From an uncultured Campylobacter sp. (GTDB lineage: Bacteria > Campylobacterota > Campylobacteria > Campylobacterales > Campylobacteraceae): 40,486 bases of DNA. The stretch's first letter is position 1. Each line of letters begins with the position of its first letter. The translations under genes and the position numbers were made by a program. Below the pieces are notes generated by a model that did no database searches, was not told where the DNA came from, and saw only the letters and a program-made list of their open reading frames with translations. The stretch lies in NCBI RefSeq assembly GCF_938030815.1, contig NZ_CALHII010000149.1, positions 1 to 40,486 on the forward strand, written 5' to 3'. Below, piece by piece: positions 23,709 through 32,228 of the stretch.

Positions 23709-24358
23709 AATCTATATCCGCGTCTGCGAACGGTCTCGATCGTAGAGATATTTAGAGGCTTATCCATTTTCTGTCGAATTTGATTTATCGCTACTTCAAT
23801 GACGTTTGGCGTAACGAGCTCGGGCTCCTCCCAGATAGCGTCTAGCAGCTGCTCTTTACTGACGATCTGATCGCTGTGGCGCGCCAGGTGAGTTAGCACC
23901 TCAAACGGCTTGCCCTTAAGCTCAATCTCTTGACCTAGATATGTGATCTTTTCCTCGTCCGGATCGATGATAAGATCGTCGATTTTGATGATATTTGAGC
24001 CGCCGAAGCGAAGTCTAGCCTCAAGGCGCGCTACTAAAACATCAAAGTCGAAAGGTTTTTTGATAAAATCGTCCGCGCCAGCGCGAAGCGCTTTGATCTC
24101 GCTTTCTTTATCGTCTTTTGCAGATAGCACGACGACGGAGGTGCGCGCGGATTTTTGCTTAACCAATGCGATGAGATCGATGCCGTTGCCGTCAGCTAGC
24201 ATCCAATCGGTTAGCACCAAATCATAATTTCTAATGCCGATATAATACTCTGCGTCCTTAAAACTCTCGGAAGTATCCGTCTGATAGCCGAACTCCATCA
24301 AGCCCTCCGCTATCGTCTTGTTTAAAGTCACCTCGTCCTCGACTATTAAAATTCTCAT
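23687..24358 (-). CDS. cosR: CosR-type OmpR-family response regulator
   Basis: This 223-residue cytoplasmic transcription regulator has a receiver at about 1-115 and a winged-helix DNA-binding domain at about 125-220. The DNA-binding half (GKPFEVLTHLARHSDQIVSK, then WEEPELVTPNVIEVAINQIR and TVRRRGYRFCFP) looks almost identical to C. jejuni CosR and H. pylori HP1043 as I remember them. These are essential regulators of oxidative-stress genes including ahpC. Receiver residues are intact here: E7/D8, phospho-acceptor D51 in LVLTDWML, and Lys in FIKKPFDFD. A kinase gene overlaps its 3' end. ahpC, a known CosR target in C. jejuni, lies nine kilobases away. Confidence 0.92.
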   Translation of the reverse strand: MRILIVEDEVTLNKTIAEGLMEFGYQTDTSESFKDAEYYIGIRNYDLVLTDWMLADGNGIDLIALVKQKSARTSVVVLSAKDDKESEIKALRAGADDFIKKPFDFDVLVARLEARLRFGGSNIIKIDDLIIDPDEEKITYLGQEIELKGKPFEVLTHLARHSDQIVSKEQLLDAIWEEPELVTPNVIEVAINQIRQKMDKPLNISTIETVRRRGYRFCFPQKA

Positions 24359-24434
24359 TTAATTTCCTTGCCTTAAAATTTTGCGGCGATTTTAACATAT
24401 TTTAAGCAAAATTTCAAGATTTTTTAAAGAAATT

Positions 24435-24752
24435 TTAAAATTTTATCTCTATTTCCGCGCCGACGCTCGCGTCTTGTAAAATTTCGGGCTTTAAAATTTT
24501 CATATAAAAATAATCCATCGATCGAAATTTTGAGTGAAACTCCTGCGCGAAGTATCTTAGCGCGTCCTCTACGAGGCGAAATTTTTTCTCGCGGAACTCC
24601 GCTTTGATATATTCGCAAACCCGCGCGTAATCGATAAATTCCTCCGTCCCGAGCTTCGCCCACACCCACACGCGCTGCTCACGCTTGCGCTCAAAATCCA
24701 GCGTTCCGATTATAGCGCCAAATTCCAGCTTTTCGATTAAAATTTTAATCAT
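24435..24752 (-). CDS. folB: Dihydroneopterin aldolase-like protein
   Basis: This 105-residue cytoplasmic enzyme would convert dihydroneopterin to 6-hydroxymethyl-dihydropterin in folate synthesis. It fits the short FolB family: an N-terminal strand LEFGAIIGTLDFERKREQ, the middle FIDYARVCEYIKAEF, the helix FRLVEDALRYFA and a late Lys in MKILKPEIL where the catalytic Lys is expected. Its first four bases overlap the end of plsY, and the cosR start lies 76 bases downstream. The sequence is divergent from E. coli FolB, so the call leans partly on the same gene order in C. jejuni. Confidence 0.75.
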   Translation of the reverse strand: MIKILIEKLEFGAIIGTLDFERKREQRVWVWAKLGTEEFIDYARVCEYIKAEFREKKFRLVEDALRYFAQEFHSKFRSMDYFYMKILKPEILQDASVGAEIEIKF

Positions 24753-25405
24753 ACTACGCGCTTTTCCTCGCCCTTAAGCAGCCTGGCGATATTCGGCGCG
24801 TGTTTATAAAATACGATGAAAACTATCAGAAAGATCGGCGCATGAGTGTTGATCGCTGGCATCTGCGGATGGATCACGTAGCTTGCTACGACTAGCGCAA
24901 GCGCCGCTGCAAGCGATGCTACGGATGAAATTTTAACCGTCTTGCCGACTACAAACCAAACGGCAAGCGCGATGATAAGCTCGATAGGGATGAAGCAAGC
25001 AAGCACGCCGGCTCCCGTCGCAATGCCCTTGCCGCCGTTAAATTTCAGATACGGGCTAAAGCAATGCCCAAGTACTGCAAAGACAGCCATGCTCCATAGC
25101 ACATTTTCATCAAAGCCCAAAGCACGCGCGATCAGTATCGGCAGGACGCCCTTTAGCGCGTCGCAGGCGACGGTGAGGATCGCGAGCTTTTTTGCTTTTT
25201 GCGGATCGCGAGTTTTTAAGACGCGAAGGACGTTGGTGGCGCCTATGGAGCCGCTGCCTTCGCTTTTGATATCCACGCCGCCGAGGTATTTACCGATCAA
25301 AAGCCCAAAGGGGATCGCAGCGATCAGATACGCAGCAAAGTAGCACCAAAAATTAGGCGCTCCGACGATGCTAAGTAAAAATTCTAAAATTCCCGATTTT
25401 TTCAT
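24749..25405 (-). CDS. plsY: Glycerol-3-phosphate acyltransferase (acyl-phosphate type)
   Basis: PlsY is an inner-membrane enzyme that moves an acyl group from acyl-phosphate to glycerol-3-phosphate, the first step of phospholipid synthesis. It has 218 residues with about five to seven TM segments and the three signature loops: GSGSIGATNVLR, GHCFSPYLKFNGGKGIATGAG split across a TM end, and YKHAPNIARLLKGEE near the C-terminus. Its acyl-phosphate donor is made by PlsX, encoded at 30704-31696 in this same window. The gene is part of the run from the herA-like gene to folB. Confidence 0.95.
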   Translation of the reverse strand: MKKSGILEFLLSIVGAPNFWCYFAAYLIAAIPFGLLIGKYLGGVDIKSEGSGSIGATNVLRVLKTRDPQKAKKLAILTVACDALKGVLPILIARALGFDENVLWSMAVFAVLGHCFSPYLKFNGGKGIATGAGVLACFIPIELIIALAVWFVVGKTVKISSVASLAAALALVVASYVIHPQMPAINTHAPIFLIVFIVFYKHAPNIARLLKGEEKRVV

Positions 25406-25414
25406 AAAATCCCT

Positions 25415-27706
25415 TTAGCTCTTCCAAAGTAGCGAAATTTTCTCGTCGTAGATGTCGGTTTTCTTCGGCGAAATTTCTTTCGTTTCGAGTTTAATATTTT
25501 TCAGATCCAGGCTCTGTTTTAGCGCGTCCACTTCAGCCTCAAATTTCTGCGTAAGCACCTCCAACTCCTCTTGTAGTGCGCTTAGGCTATTTTCGGCATT
25601 TTTAGCTTCGCTTCGTTCGTTTAAAATTTTATGCGCGCTCTTGGCGCCGCTGATCGCTTTAGAGATATTGCTAGCGCTGCGCGAGCGGCCTAAAAACGCG
25701 CCTAAGATCGCTCCGCCTATGTTTAGCGCCGCATCCACCCCGCGACTTAGCACGTCGCCCTTTTCCTTTTCATACTTTTCGCTAGCGCGCAAAATTTTAT
25801 CCTCAAGGCGCGCCTTTTCCTTTTCAAATTTAGCCGTAATCTCATCAGTTTTAGCCTCTAGAGCTTCATTTGCCTTATCGCCTAGGCGCACAAAAAATTC
25901 CTCCCTGCTCTCGCCCGGTTTTGAGAGCAGATCAAGCGCGCTAAAAAGTTCTAACTTTTCGTTGCGGTAGATCCACTCCTTAAAGCTTTTAAGCTGAGCG
26001 TTTAAATTTTTTGCGCCCGCGATAAAGCTAGGAAGCGCGCCGTAGAGCGAGCCCGCCTGCTCCTGCCCGCTTAAATTTGCAACCTCTCGCGTGCTGGCCT
26101 CGCTCCAATCTATTTCGCTTGCGTCCGAAAGCGAAAGCAAAAAAGTGCGCTGCTGCGTAAAATCGACTCCCTTGTCGCAAAATCGCATCTTCGCGCTTGC
26201 ATACAGATACGGGCTTAGCTCAAGGCTCGCGCCGTAGCTGTAAAGCTGCGAAATTTCAGCAGAAACTACGGGCTTGGCGGCGCCGGCGGATTTGACGCCT
26301 TGCGCGACGCCCGACACGGACGAAATTTCAGCCTTTTTGTCTTTCATTAAATTTGAAATTTGCTCGTTGCTTAAAGGACCCTTTAAATAGCTTAGCGCAA
26401 AGCGCGTCTCGATCACTCGCAGCACGTCCTCGTTGATGTTTTTTACCAAAAAATTTCGCTTTTTGAGGTTTGAAATTTTCTCCATCAGAACGCTTTTATC
26501 AATCGGATTTGAGCCGATGCCGCTTAGGCCGCTGATGACGCGCTCCTTATCCTGCGCGGTTTGCAAGCGCCCGATAAACCACGTACCGATATTGCTAAGC
26601 CCCTTATAATCGAGATCGACCGGGTTTTGCGTCGATAATACGCAGCCAAGACCGAACGCGCGAGCCTGCTTCAGCAGCGTAAGCATCGGGGTTTTGCTCG
26701 GCGGATTGCCGTTTGGAGGGAAAAAGCCGTAAATTTCATCCATATAAAGTACTGCGCGTAGCGAGCTAGTGCCGCTGGTGGTGCGCATCCATTTGATCAT
26801 CTCGCCCAAAAGCAGCGTGACGAAAAACATCCTCTCATCGTCGTTTAGATGCGCGATAGAAAATATATTCGCTCTCGCCCTGCCGTTTTCATCAAAGAGC
26901 ATCTTGGCGATATTTAGCCGCTCGCCCTCGCACCAAAGTTTAAAACTCGGGCTTGCGATGAGCGTATTAATCTTCATCGCAAGCGCCATTCGCTTATCGC
27001 TCGGAAAGAATGTATTAACATCAAAAACGCCGATTTTATCGAAAGGCGGATTGCCGATCTGCGCGATGAGATCCACCACGCTCACCCCCTCGCCTTTGTT
27101 AAAATGGTAGGACAGAATTTGGCTGATCAGTAAAAATTCCGGCGAGCTGAGATTATCGCTGCCGATCCCTGCGAGGCTTAGCACGCTAGTGGCGATACCG
27201 CCTACATAGTTGTTCAGATCCTCTTCGTTTAAGCCCTTCGGCGCTTCAAAGTCGCTTAGCAGGCTAATTCCAAGGCCTGCGCTTGATTTGGGCGTATAAA
27301 TTCTAAAATCAGCGCTGTTTTTCAGAAGCTGTACTCGCGCCAGGTCTTGATATGAGCCCTCGATACCTTCGCGCCAGGTATTTGCGGTCTGTTCTGCGTA
27401 CTCGCGCACGCTAAGACCTTTGTTTTGCGCCTCGGCCTCGTCGATATAGGGCTCAAAATCCTCAGCCCTCATCTGCGGAAAAGTAAGAGCTAAATTCGTT
27501 AGATCGCCCTTTGGATCGATGATGATGGATGGGATATTATCGATCGCGGCTTCCTCTAGCAGCGTGATGCCAAGTCCCGTTTTACCGCTGCCGGTCATTC
27601 CTATGATGAGCGCGTGCGTCGTCAGATCCTTGTTTTTATACAAAAACGGCTCGCCGTTTTCAAGCCCCAGATAAAAAAGCTTTAAATTTTCTTGAAGCGT
27701 TTTCAT
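25415..27706 (-). CDS. HerA/FtsK-like ATPase with glycine-zipper C-terminal region
   Basis: This 763-residue P-loop ATPase belongs to the HerA helicase-like group. Walker A is IIGMTGSGKTGLG at about 34-46, IIIDPKGDLTNLAL follows, and Walker B is AVLYMDEIYGFFPP at about 325. STQNPVDLDYKGL with an Arg-rich finger region matches the DUF853-type branch. The last 170 residues are a charged coiled coil (EKEKARLEDKILRASEKYEK), a short glycine-rich hydrophobic stretch (ALNIGGAILGAFLG) and a second coiled coil. That suggests an oligomer or membrane contact. The substrate is not known; DNA translocation is the family expectation. It starts the run that includes plsY and folB. Confidence 0.8.
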   Translation of the reverse strand: MKTLQENLKLFYLGLENGEPFLYKNKDLTTHALIIGMTGSGKTGLGITLLEEAAIDNIPSIIIDPKGDLTNLALTFPQMRAEDFEPYIDEAEAQNKGLSVREYAEQTANTWREGIEGSYQDLARVQLLKNSADFRIYTPKSSAGLGISLLSDFEAPKGLNEEDLNNYVGGIATSVLSLAGIGSDNLSSPEFLLISQILSYHFNKGEGVSVVDLIAQIGNPPFDKIGVFDVNTFFPSDKRMALAMKINTLIASPSFKLWCEGERLNIAKMLFDENGRARANIFSIAHLNDDERMFFVTLLLGEMIKWMRTTSGTSSLRAVLYMDEIYGFFPPNGNPPSKTPMLTLLKQARAFGLGCVLSTQNPVDLDYKGLSNIGTWFIGRLQTAQDKERVISGLSGIGSNPIDKSVLMEKISNLKKRNFLVKNINEDVLRVIETRFALSYLKGPLSNEQISNLMKDKKAEISSVSGVAQGVKSAGAAKPVVSAEISQLYSYGASLELSPYLYASAKMRFCDKGVDFTQQRTFLLSLSDASEIDWSEASTREVANLSGQEQAGSLYGALPSFIAGAKNLNAQLKSFKEWIYRNEKLELFSALDLLSKPGESREEFFVRLGDKANEALEAKTDEITAKFEKEKARLEDKILRASEKYEKEKGDVLSRGVDAALNIGGAILGAFLGRSRSASNISKAISGAKSAHKILNERSEAKNAENSLSALQEELEVLTQKFEAEVDALKQSLDLKNIKLETKEISPKKTDIYDEKISLLWKS

Positions 27707-27800
27707 TGCGTTCCTTAAATTTGCAATTTGCTTGGCATTATATCATTTAAATTTTTAAATTTAAATTTGCTAAAATACGCGAAAAATCAAGGAATGACAA

Positions 27801-28724
27801 GTGTTAAAAGAAAAAATTAGAAACGGAAAAAGCGGAATTCTACTCTATGGCATCGTCCCGCCTAAAATCACGTCCTCTCAAGACGAGCTCGAGCGCCTAG
27901 GTACGGCGTGGTCGCAGCGCCTAGGCGAATGCGAATGCGACGGCATCGTCATCTACGATCTACAAGATGAAAGCGCGCGCACGAAAGATGAGCGGACCTT
28001 TCCTTTTGTGCACACTATTGATCCCGCACGCTACTACACGCAGTATCTGTATACCGATAAAGAAGCGATCATCTACCGCGCGGTAGGCAAATACGACGAG
28101 GCGGAATTTTGCGAAATTCTAAGGCATGCCGCAAGCGGGCTGGGCGTTTTCGTGGGGGCAAGCTCTAAAAACGAAGAATGCAAACTGCATCTAAGCCGCG
28201 CCTATGAGATCAAGCGACTTGTAGCGCAGCATCTTTGCCTAGGCGGCATCTGCATTCCTGAGCGCCATGAAAAGAGCCACGACGAGCACCTAAAAATCGC
28301 GGAGAAGACTGCGGACGGGTGCGAATTTTTCATCACTCAGGCGGTTTATAATGTGCAAAATGCCAAAGATTTCATCGACGATTACGCCGCTTTGGAATGC
28401 AAAAAGGTGCCGATAATCTTTACTTTCACGCCGTGCGGCAGCCTAAAGACGCTTGAGTTTATGAAGTGGCTTGGCATCTCGGTGCCGGATTTTCTGCAGC
28501 AGCGACTGCAAAGCAGCGTCGATATCTTGCAAAGTTCAACAGCACTGTGCGCAGAGATGTTTGATTTCATCTATAAATACGCCCTCACAAAAGGGGTGAG
28601 CGTGGGCGCAAACGTCGAGAGTGTCAGCACCCGCCGCGTCGAAATCGAAGCCTCGCTCAGCTTACTAAAAGAGATCAGAAAAATTATCCTTAAGCACGAG
28701 AATTTGGAATTTTACGTTATTTAA
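27801..28724 (+). CDS. Methylenetetrahydrofolate-reductase-like protein, divergent
   Basis: This 307-residue cytoplasmic protein fits the MetF TIM barrel in its second half: GGICIPERH, a run of Lys/Glu helices, then DGCEFFITQAVYN and PIIFTFTPCGS. In E. coli MetF the catalytic Glu28 is in FEFFPP; here the block is YGIVPP, so that Glu is missing. The loop that carries Asp120 (GD) is replaced by GAS. It may not be a standard MTHFR but a related folate or one-carbon protein. Start is GTG 27801 with AAGGA seven bases before it. The gene is divergent from the herA-like gene and followed by about 1 kb of debris. Confidence 0.7.
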   Translation: MLKEKIRNGKSGILLYGIVPPKITSSQDELERLGTAWSQRLGECECDGIVIYDLQDESARTKDERTFPFVHTIDPARYYTQYLYTDKEAIIYRAVGKYDEAEFCEILRHAASGLGVFVGASSKNEECKLHLSRAYEIKRLVAQHLCLGGICIPERHEKSHDEHLKIAEKTADGCEFFITQAVYNVQNAKDFIDDYAALECKKVPIIFTFTPCGSLKTLEFMKWLGISVPDFLQQRLQSSVDILQSSTALCAEMFDFIYKYALTKGVSVGANVESVSTRRVEIEASLSLLKEIRKIILKHENLEFYVI

Positions 28725-29139
28725 AATTTTAAATCGGGTATACGAACAAAACGCTAGATAGTCCAAGCTAGCGGAGGAATTTTAAATAATTTTAGATCGC
28801 TTTCTGAAAAATAAATCGAAATTTTATCCGAATGGAATTTGAACTTAAAATTTATAAAAAATTGCCCCAATAATATGCTTTAATAACTGTCATCCATAAC
28901 TGCAAGATGATATTTCGTGCAAAATTTCCCAATGCTTACAATGGCATTGAGCTAGGCATATCATCAAACCTATAAATCGCTGTAGTTTTCACACTAAAAC
29001 TAAGTGCATTAACCGCCTTTAGTCTGCAGCCGACGCGACCGCACCTTCCGGCTTGCCGCTATCTACACAGGGATAATTTTAATATCCTATCCTTTTTTAG
29101 AGCATATTGTATAGCGGAGAGATGGGATAACTGGAGGTT
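28725..29139. other. Gene debris, probably decayed minus-strand coding DNA
   Basis: No intact gene is present. The minus strand gives short protein-like stretches separated by stops and frame changes, for example FSVKTTAIYRFDDMPSSMPL around 28940-29000 and DSGKPEGAVASAAD around 29020-29065. The first reads like outer-membrane barrel strands. The region appears more AT-rich than neighbouring genes. It continues into the clearer remnant at 29140-29380. Confidence 0.45.
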
Positions 29140-29380
29140 TTAACGAACCCAATATAGATACGATGCTCCTGCACTCATAACATAGCGTCCTTTATTGTTC
29201 CATTCGTAGTATTTGATTTAAATTTACCGGCATTTATGCTAAATTTCAAATCTAAGGCAATTTGTTGCTTGCTGTTGTAAGCGTTTTGGTATTTGAATTT
29301 TATTCTACAGCCTATATGTAAGTCGCTAAAAAGATCCACCATACGTCGCCGTAAAAATACTTGCCGAGCTTTGCAGCTAA
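29140..29380 (-). pseudogene. Remnant of an outer-membrane barrel protein C-terminus
   Basis: Three consecutive minus-strand frames join into one plausible barrel tail. LAAKLGKYFYGDVW lies at about 29339-29380, then VDLFSDLHIGCRIKFKYQ and LDLKFSINAGKF in the next frame. Finally IKYYEWNNKGRYVMSAGASY leads into LYWVR and a TAA at 29140-29142. Alternating polar and aromatic residues fit beta strands of an outer-membrane protein. At least two frameshifts are needed. A further 27-codon frame with ATG at 29575-29577 (MKRLRLKAYYNLAQF) and a hydrophobic piece TLVLGLLLFGGGLL upstream may belong to another lost gene. Confidence 0.5.
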
Positions 29381-29696
29381 TTACAAGCCGTTAATGTATA
29401 GAATCAGCTGAAATTAACACCCATTTAAGCTATCGCATATTTGATTTCTTTTATATTCTAAAAGCCCGCCACCAAAAAGCAGCAGACCTAAGACTAACGT
29501 CGTTTTACTATCTCACGCAGAAGCCGATATGTAAACTGCGCAAGATTATAATATGCTTTCAATCGCAAACGCTTCATTTTAAAATTTCGAAACCTAACTC
29601 GGAATAAATATAAATTTGAAATTAGTTTTGTAAATAAGCTTGGAATTTTAACTCTTAAATATGGCGAAATTCAAAGATAATGAAATTTAAAAAGCA

Positions 29697-30695
29697 CTAG
29701 TTTATGCTCTTGCCACCGAATTTCAAAAGCGCACTGCCCCAGGTAAAGCCGCCGCCGAACGCATCAAGCAGCATAAGCGAGCCGTTTTTAAGCCTGCCGC
29801 TTTCGTAAGCGTCGTTGATCGCCATCGGGATCGACGCCGAGCTTGTATTGCCGTATTTGCCGATCGTAAGCACGCACTGCTCGTCGCTAAATTCCAGTCT
29901 CGCCTTGACCGCCTCGATAATGCGTAAATTTGCCTGATGTGGGATAAAAAGATCAACCTGCTCGGGCGAAATTTTATTTTTCTCCAAAATCTCTACGACG
30001 TCGTTACTAAGCGTCGGTACCGCAATTTTAAAGACCTCGCGCCCCGCCATCTGCATGAAGCCCAGCTTTTCGTCGATGATCTTCCTGCTAAGCGGATTGA
30101 CGCTGCCCGGAGCCGGGGTAATGAGAAGATCGCCCTTGCTGCCGTCGCTAGCGGTATGAATGCCGATGATTTCGTTATCGTCACGCGCCGCGATAACCGC
30201 AGCGCCCGCGCCGTCGCCGAAAAGTATGCACGTAGCACGGTCGCTCCAATCGACTATCGAGCTTAGTTTTTCCGTGCCGATTATCAGCACGTGTTTTTTG
30301 GCACCGCTTTCGATGAGGGATTTTGCGAGCTCCAAAAGATAAATAAAGCCCGTACAGGCGGCATTTATATCAAATGCCGTGATGCCGAAATTTAAGCCCA
30401 GTTTATCTGCGATGACACACGCAGTCGAGGGCATGCAGAAATAATCGGGCGAGATCGTGGCGCAAATTATCGCATCGATCTCGTTTTTTTGTAAGCCGCT
30501 ACGCTCGATCGCCTTGAACGCCGCTTTCACGCCTAGATCACTAGTACTCTCGCCCTTCGCGATACGGCGCTCATGAATGCCTGTTCGCTTGACGATCCAT
30601 TCATCGCTCGTTTCAACCATCTTTTCAAGATCGAAATTGGTTAAAATTTCGCTCGGCGCGTATGCTGCGATTGAGATCATCGAGGCTTTTTGCAT
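29697..30695 (-). CDS. fabH: 3-oxoacyl-ACP synthase III
   Basis: FabH condenses acetyl-CoA with malonyl-ACP and so starts fatty-acid synthesis in the cytoplasm. It has 332 residues of thiolase fold. The catalytic Cys is in DINAACTGFIY, the His in FIPHQANLRI and the Asn in YGNTSSASIP. The CoA-site Arg/Trp patch is DEWIVKRTGIHERRI. The gene starts eight bases after plsX stops. The order plsX-fabH after rpmF is conserved in many bacteria and in C. jejuni. Its 3' end faces the debris region. Confidence 0.96.
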   Translation of the reverse strand: MQKASMISIAAYAPSEILTNFDLEKMVETSDEWIVKRTGIHERRIAKGESTSDLGVKAAFKAIERSGLQKNEIDAIICATISPDYFCMPSTACVIADKLGLNFGITAFDINAACTGFIYLLELAKSLIESGAKKHVLIIGTEKLSSIVDWSDRATCILFGDGAGAAVIAARDDNEIIGIHTASDGSKGDLLITPAPGSVNPLSRKIIDEKLGFMQMAGREVFKIAVPTLSNDVVEILEKNKISPEQVDLFIPHQANLRIIEAVKARLEFSDEQCVLTIGKYGNTSSASIPMAINDAYESGRLKNGSLMLLDAFGGGFTWGSALLKFGGKSIN

Positions 30696-30703
30696 TCGTT
30701 TTC

Positions 30704-31696
30704 CTATTCGTTTGAAGAAATTTCGCTTTCTATCGCGGAGTTGATTTTAGAATCTGCAAATTTAAGCGCTTGAAAGATCGCGTTTTTAACGGCTTTCGGA
30801 GTGCTTTTGCCATGGCTTATGATGACGCACTCTTTGACGCCCAAAAGCGGCGCGCCGCCGTATTCGTCATAGTCTGTGCTTTTTTTGATTATCTTAAAGA
30901 CGCGCTTCATCAAAATGGAGCCAGCGATAGCAATCGGAGATTTTTTTGTTTCGTTTTTGATAAGTTTGCCAATAGCGCTCGCGACGCCTTCGCTGGATTT
31001 TAGCATAATGTTACCGATAAATCCGTCGCAAACTACGACATCCACGGAGCCGTCAAAAATTTGATTGCCTTCGACATTACCAATAAAATTTTGCATCTTC
31101 TTAAGCATATGAAAGGTTTCTTTTGTTACCTCGTTGCCTTTACTATCCTCCTCGCCGTTGGATAATAAGCCGATGCGTGGTGCGTTTAAACCCATAATCT
31201 CCTTGGCGTATGCTTCGCCCATAATCGCGAATTGAAATAAATTCTCAGGCTTACAATCCACATAAGCGCCTACATCCAGCACAAGCGTACGTCCACCTAT
31301 GGAATTTGGCATCAGCGTAGCAATCGCCGGGCGTAAGATACCTTTGAGCCTTCCTATGCGAAGCGTCGCAAGACTCATCGTAGCGCCGCTGTGTCCTGCG
31401 GACACCACGGCTTTGCATGTGCCACTTTTTACCAGATCAACCGCTTTAAAGATGCTGCTCTCTTTGCGTTTGAGAGCGTCGGTTGCGCCCTCTTTCATCT
31501 CGAAAACTTCGCTTGCAGCTACGTAAGTAATATATTTCTCAAAGCCTTGATCTTGTGGAATAAAAGGCTTGATTTGCGCTTCGTCGCCTACCAAAAATGC
31601 ATTAAATTTACGCTCTCGCAGCGCATCTACGACCCCGTTTATTATCGGCTCGCAGCCGAAATCACCGCCCATCGCGTCTATAGCAACGGAAATCAT
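30704..31696 (-). CDS. plsX: Phosphate acyltransferase
   Basis: PlsX converts acyl-ACP to acyl-phosphate, the donor used by PlsY (24749-25405) for phospholipid synthesis. It is a 330-residue peripheral membrane enzyme. Landmarks are VAIDAMGGDFG at the N-terminus, SAGHSGATMSLA, the block LVLDVGAYVDCKPENLFQFA, GLLSNGEEDSKGNE and VVCDGFIGNIMLKSSEG. It sits between rpmF (stop four bases upstream) and fabH, the usual arrangement. Confidence 0.96.
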   Translation of the reverse strand: MISVAIDAMGGDFGCEPIINGVVDALRERKFNAFLVGDEAQIKPFIPQDQGFEKYITYVAASEVFEMKEGATDALKRKESSIFKAVDLVKSGTCKAVVSAGHSGATMSLATLRIGRLKGILRPAIATLMPNSIGGRTLVLDVGAYVDCKPENLFQFAIMGEAYAKEIMGLNAPRIGLLSNGEEDSKGNEVTKETFHMLKKMQNFIGNVEGNQIFDGSVDVVVCDGFIGNIMLKSSEGVASAIGKLIKNETKKSPIAIAGSILMKRVFKIIKKSTDYDEYGGAPLLGVKECVIISHGKSTPKAVKNAIFQALKFADSKINSAIESEISSNE

Positions 31697-31700
31697 CGGA

Positions 31701-31847
31701 TTAATATTCGCCCGTAGTTTTGTTTATTCTATGCGGAATTTTCCAGCTTCCGTCTTTATCTTTGACGGGGATCGGAAGGGTCACTTTGTAGTGAGTGCGT
31801 CTTTTTGCCGCACGAGTTTTACTAACTCTTCGCTTTGGAACTGCCAT
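31701..31847 (-). CDS. rpmF: Large-subunit ribosomal protein L32
   Basis: L32 is a 48-residue component of the 50S subunit. The protein starts MAVPKRRVSKTRAAKRRTHY, the family signature, and ends NKTTGEY. It lacks the CxxC zinc pair seen in some L32 proteins. A strong GGAG site lies just before the ATG. It lies between the yceD-like gene and plsX, as in most bacteria. Confidence 0.95.
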   Translation of the reverse strand: MAVPKRRVSKTRAAKRRTHYKVTLPIPVKDKDGSWKIPHRINKTTGEY

Positions 31848-31865
31848 TTTTTCTCCTTTATAAAT

Positions 31866-32219
31866 TTAGTTCTTGCATTCTTCGCAATAAAAATAGTCGC
31901 TTTTAAAAGCTTCCATTTCGCTTCTTAAAATTTCATCCACATCAACTTCGGCGCCGAAAAACTCCATCACATCCAAGCTCTCGTGCTTTTCGTCGTTAAA
32001 AACACCCTCGCTTAAAAGCAAATTTACGCTCTCGCTCACGTCAAGATCAAATTCTTTACCGCAGCGATCGCAAATGTATGGAATTTTACCCTTAATTTCG
32101 CCCTTGCACTCGATAAACTTAGAGTCTTTTCGTTTTAAATTTCCGCTGAGCTTAAGCCTGTCTTGCGAAATTTCAAACGGCACGGGCGCGGCGGAAATTT
32201 TAGCAAAAGCGATCTTCAC
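31866..32219 (-). CDS. DUF177/YceD-family protein
   Basis: This 117-residue cytoplasmic protein is found upstream of rpmF in most bacteria; YceD is implicated in rRNA maturation and ribosome assembly. Here it carries two CxxC pairs, ICDRCGKEF at about residue 50 and FYCEECKN at the very C-terminus, which could hold zinc. The acidic stretch SLDVMEFFGAEVDVDEIL fits the conserved DUF177 core. It sits 18 bases before rpmF and is the likely partner in the ribosomal part of the run. Confidence 0.85.
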   Translation of the reverse strand: MKIAFAKISAAPVPFEISQDRLKLSGNLKRKDSKFIECKGEIKGKIPYICDRCGKEFDLDVSESVNLLLSEGVFNDEKHESLDVMEFFGAEVDVDEILRSEMEAFKSDYFYCEECKN

Positions 32220-32228
32220 GTGGCACTC

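Noticed and set aside
24424..24669. Minus-strand 81-codon frame overlapping folB
   Set aside because: It is the shifted frame of folB with an Arg-rich composition; folB has family motifs and conserved gene order.
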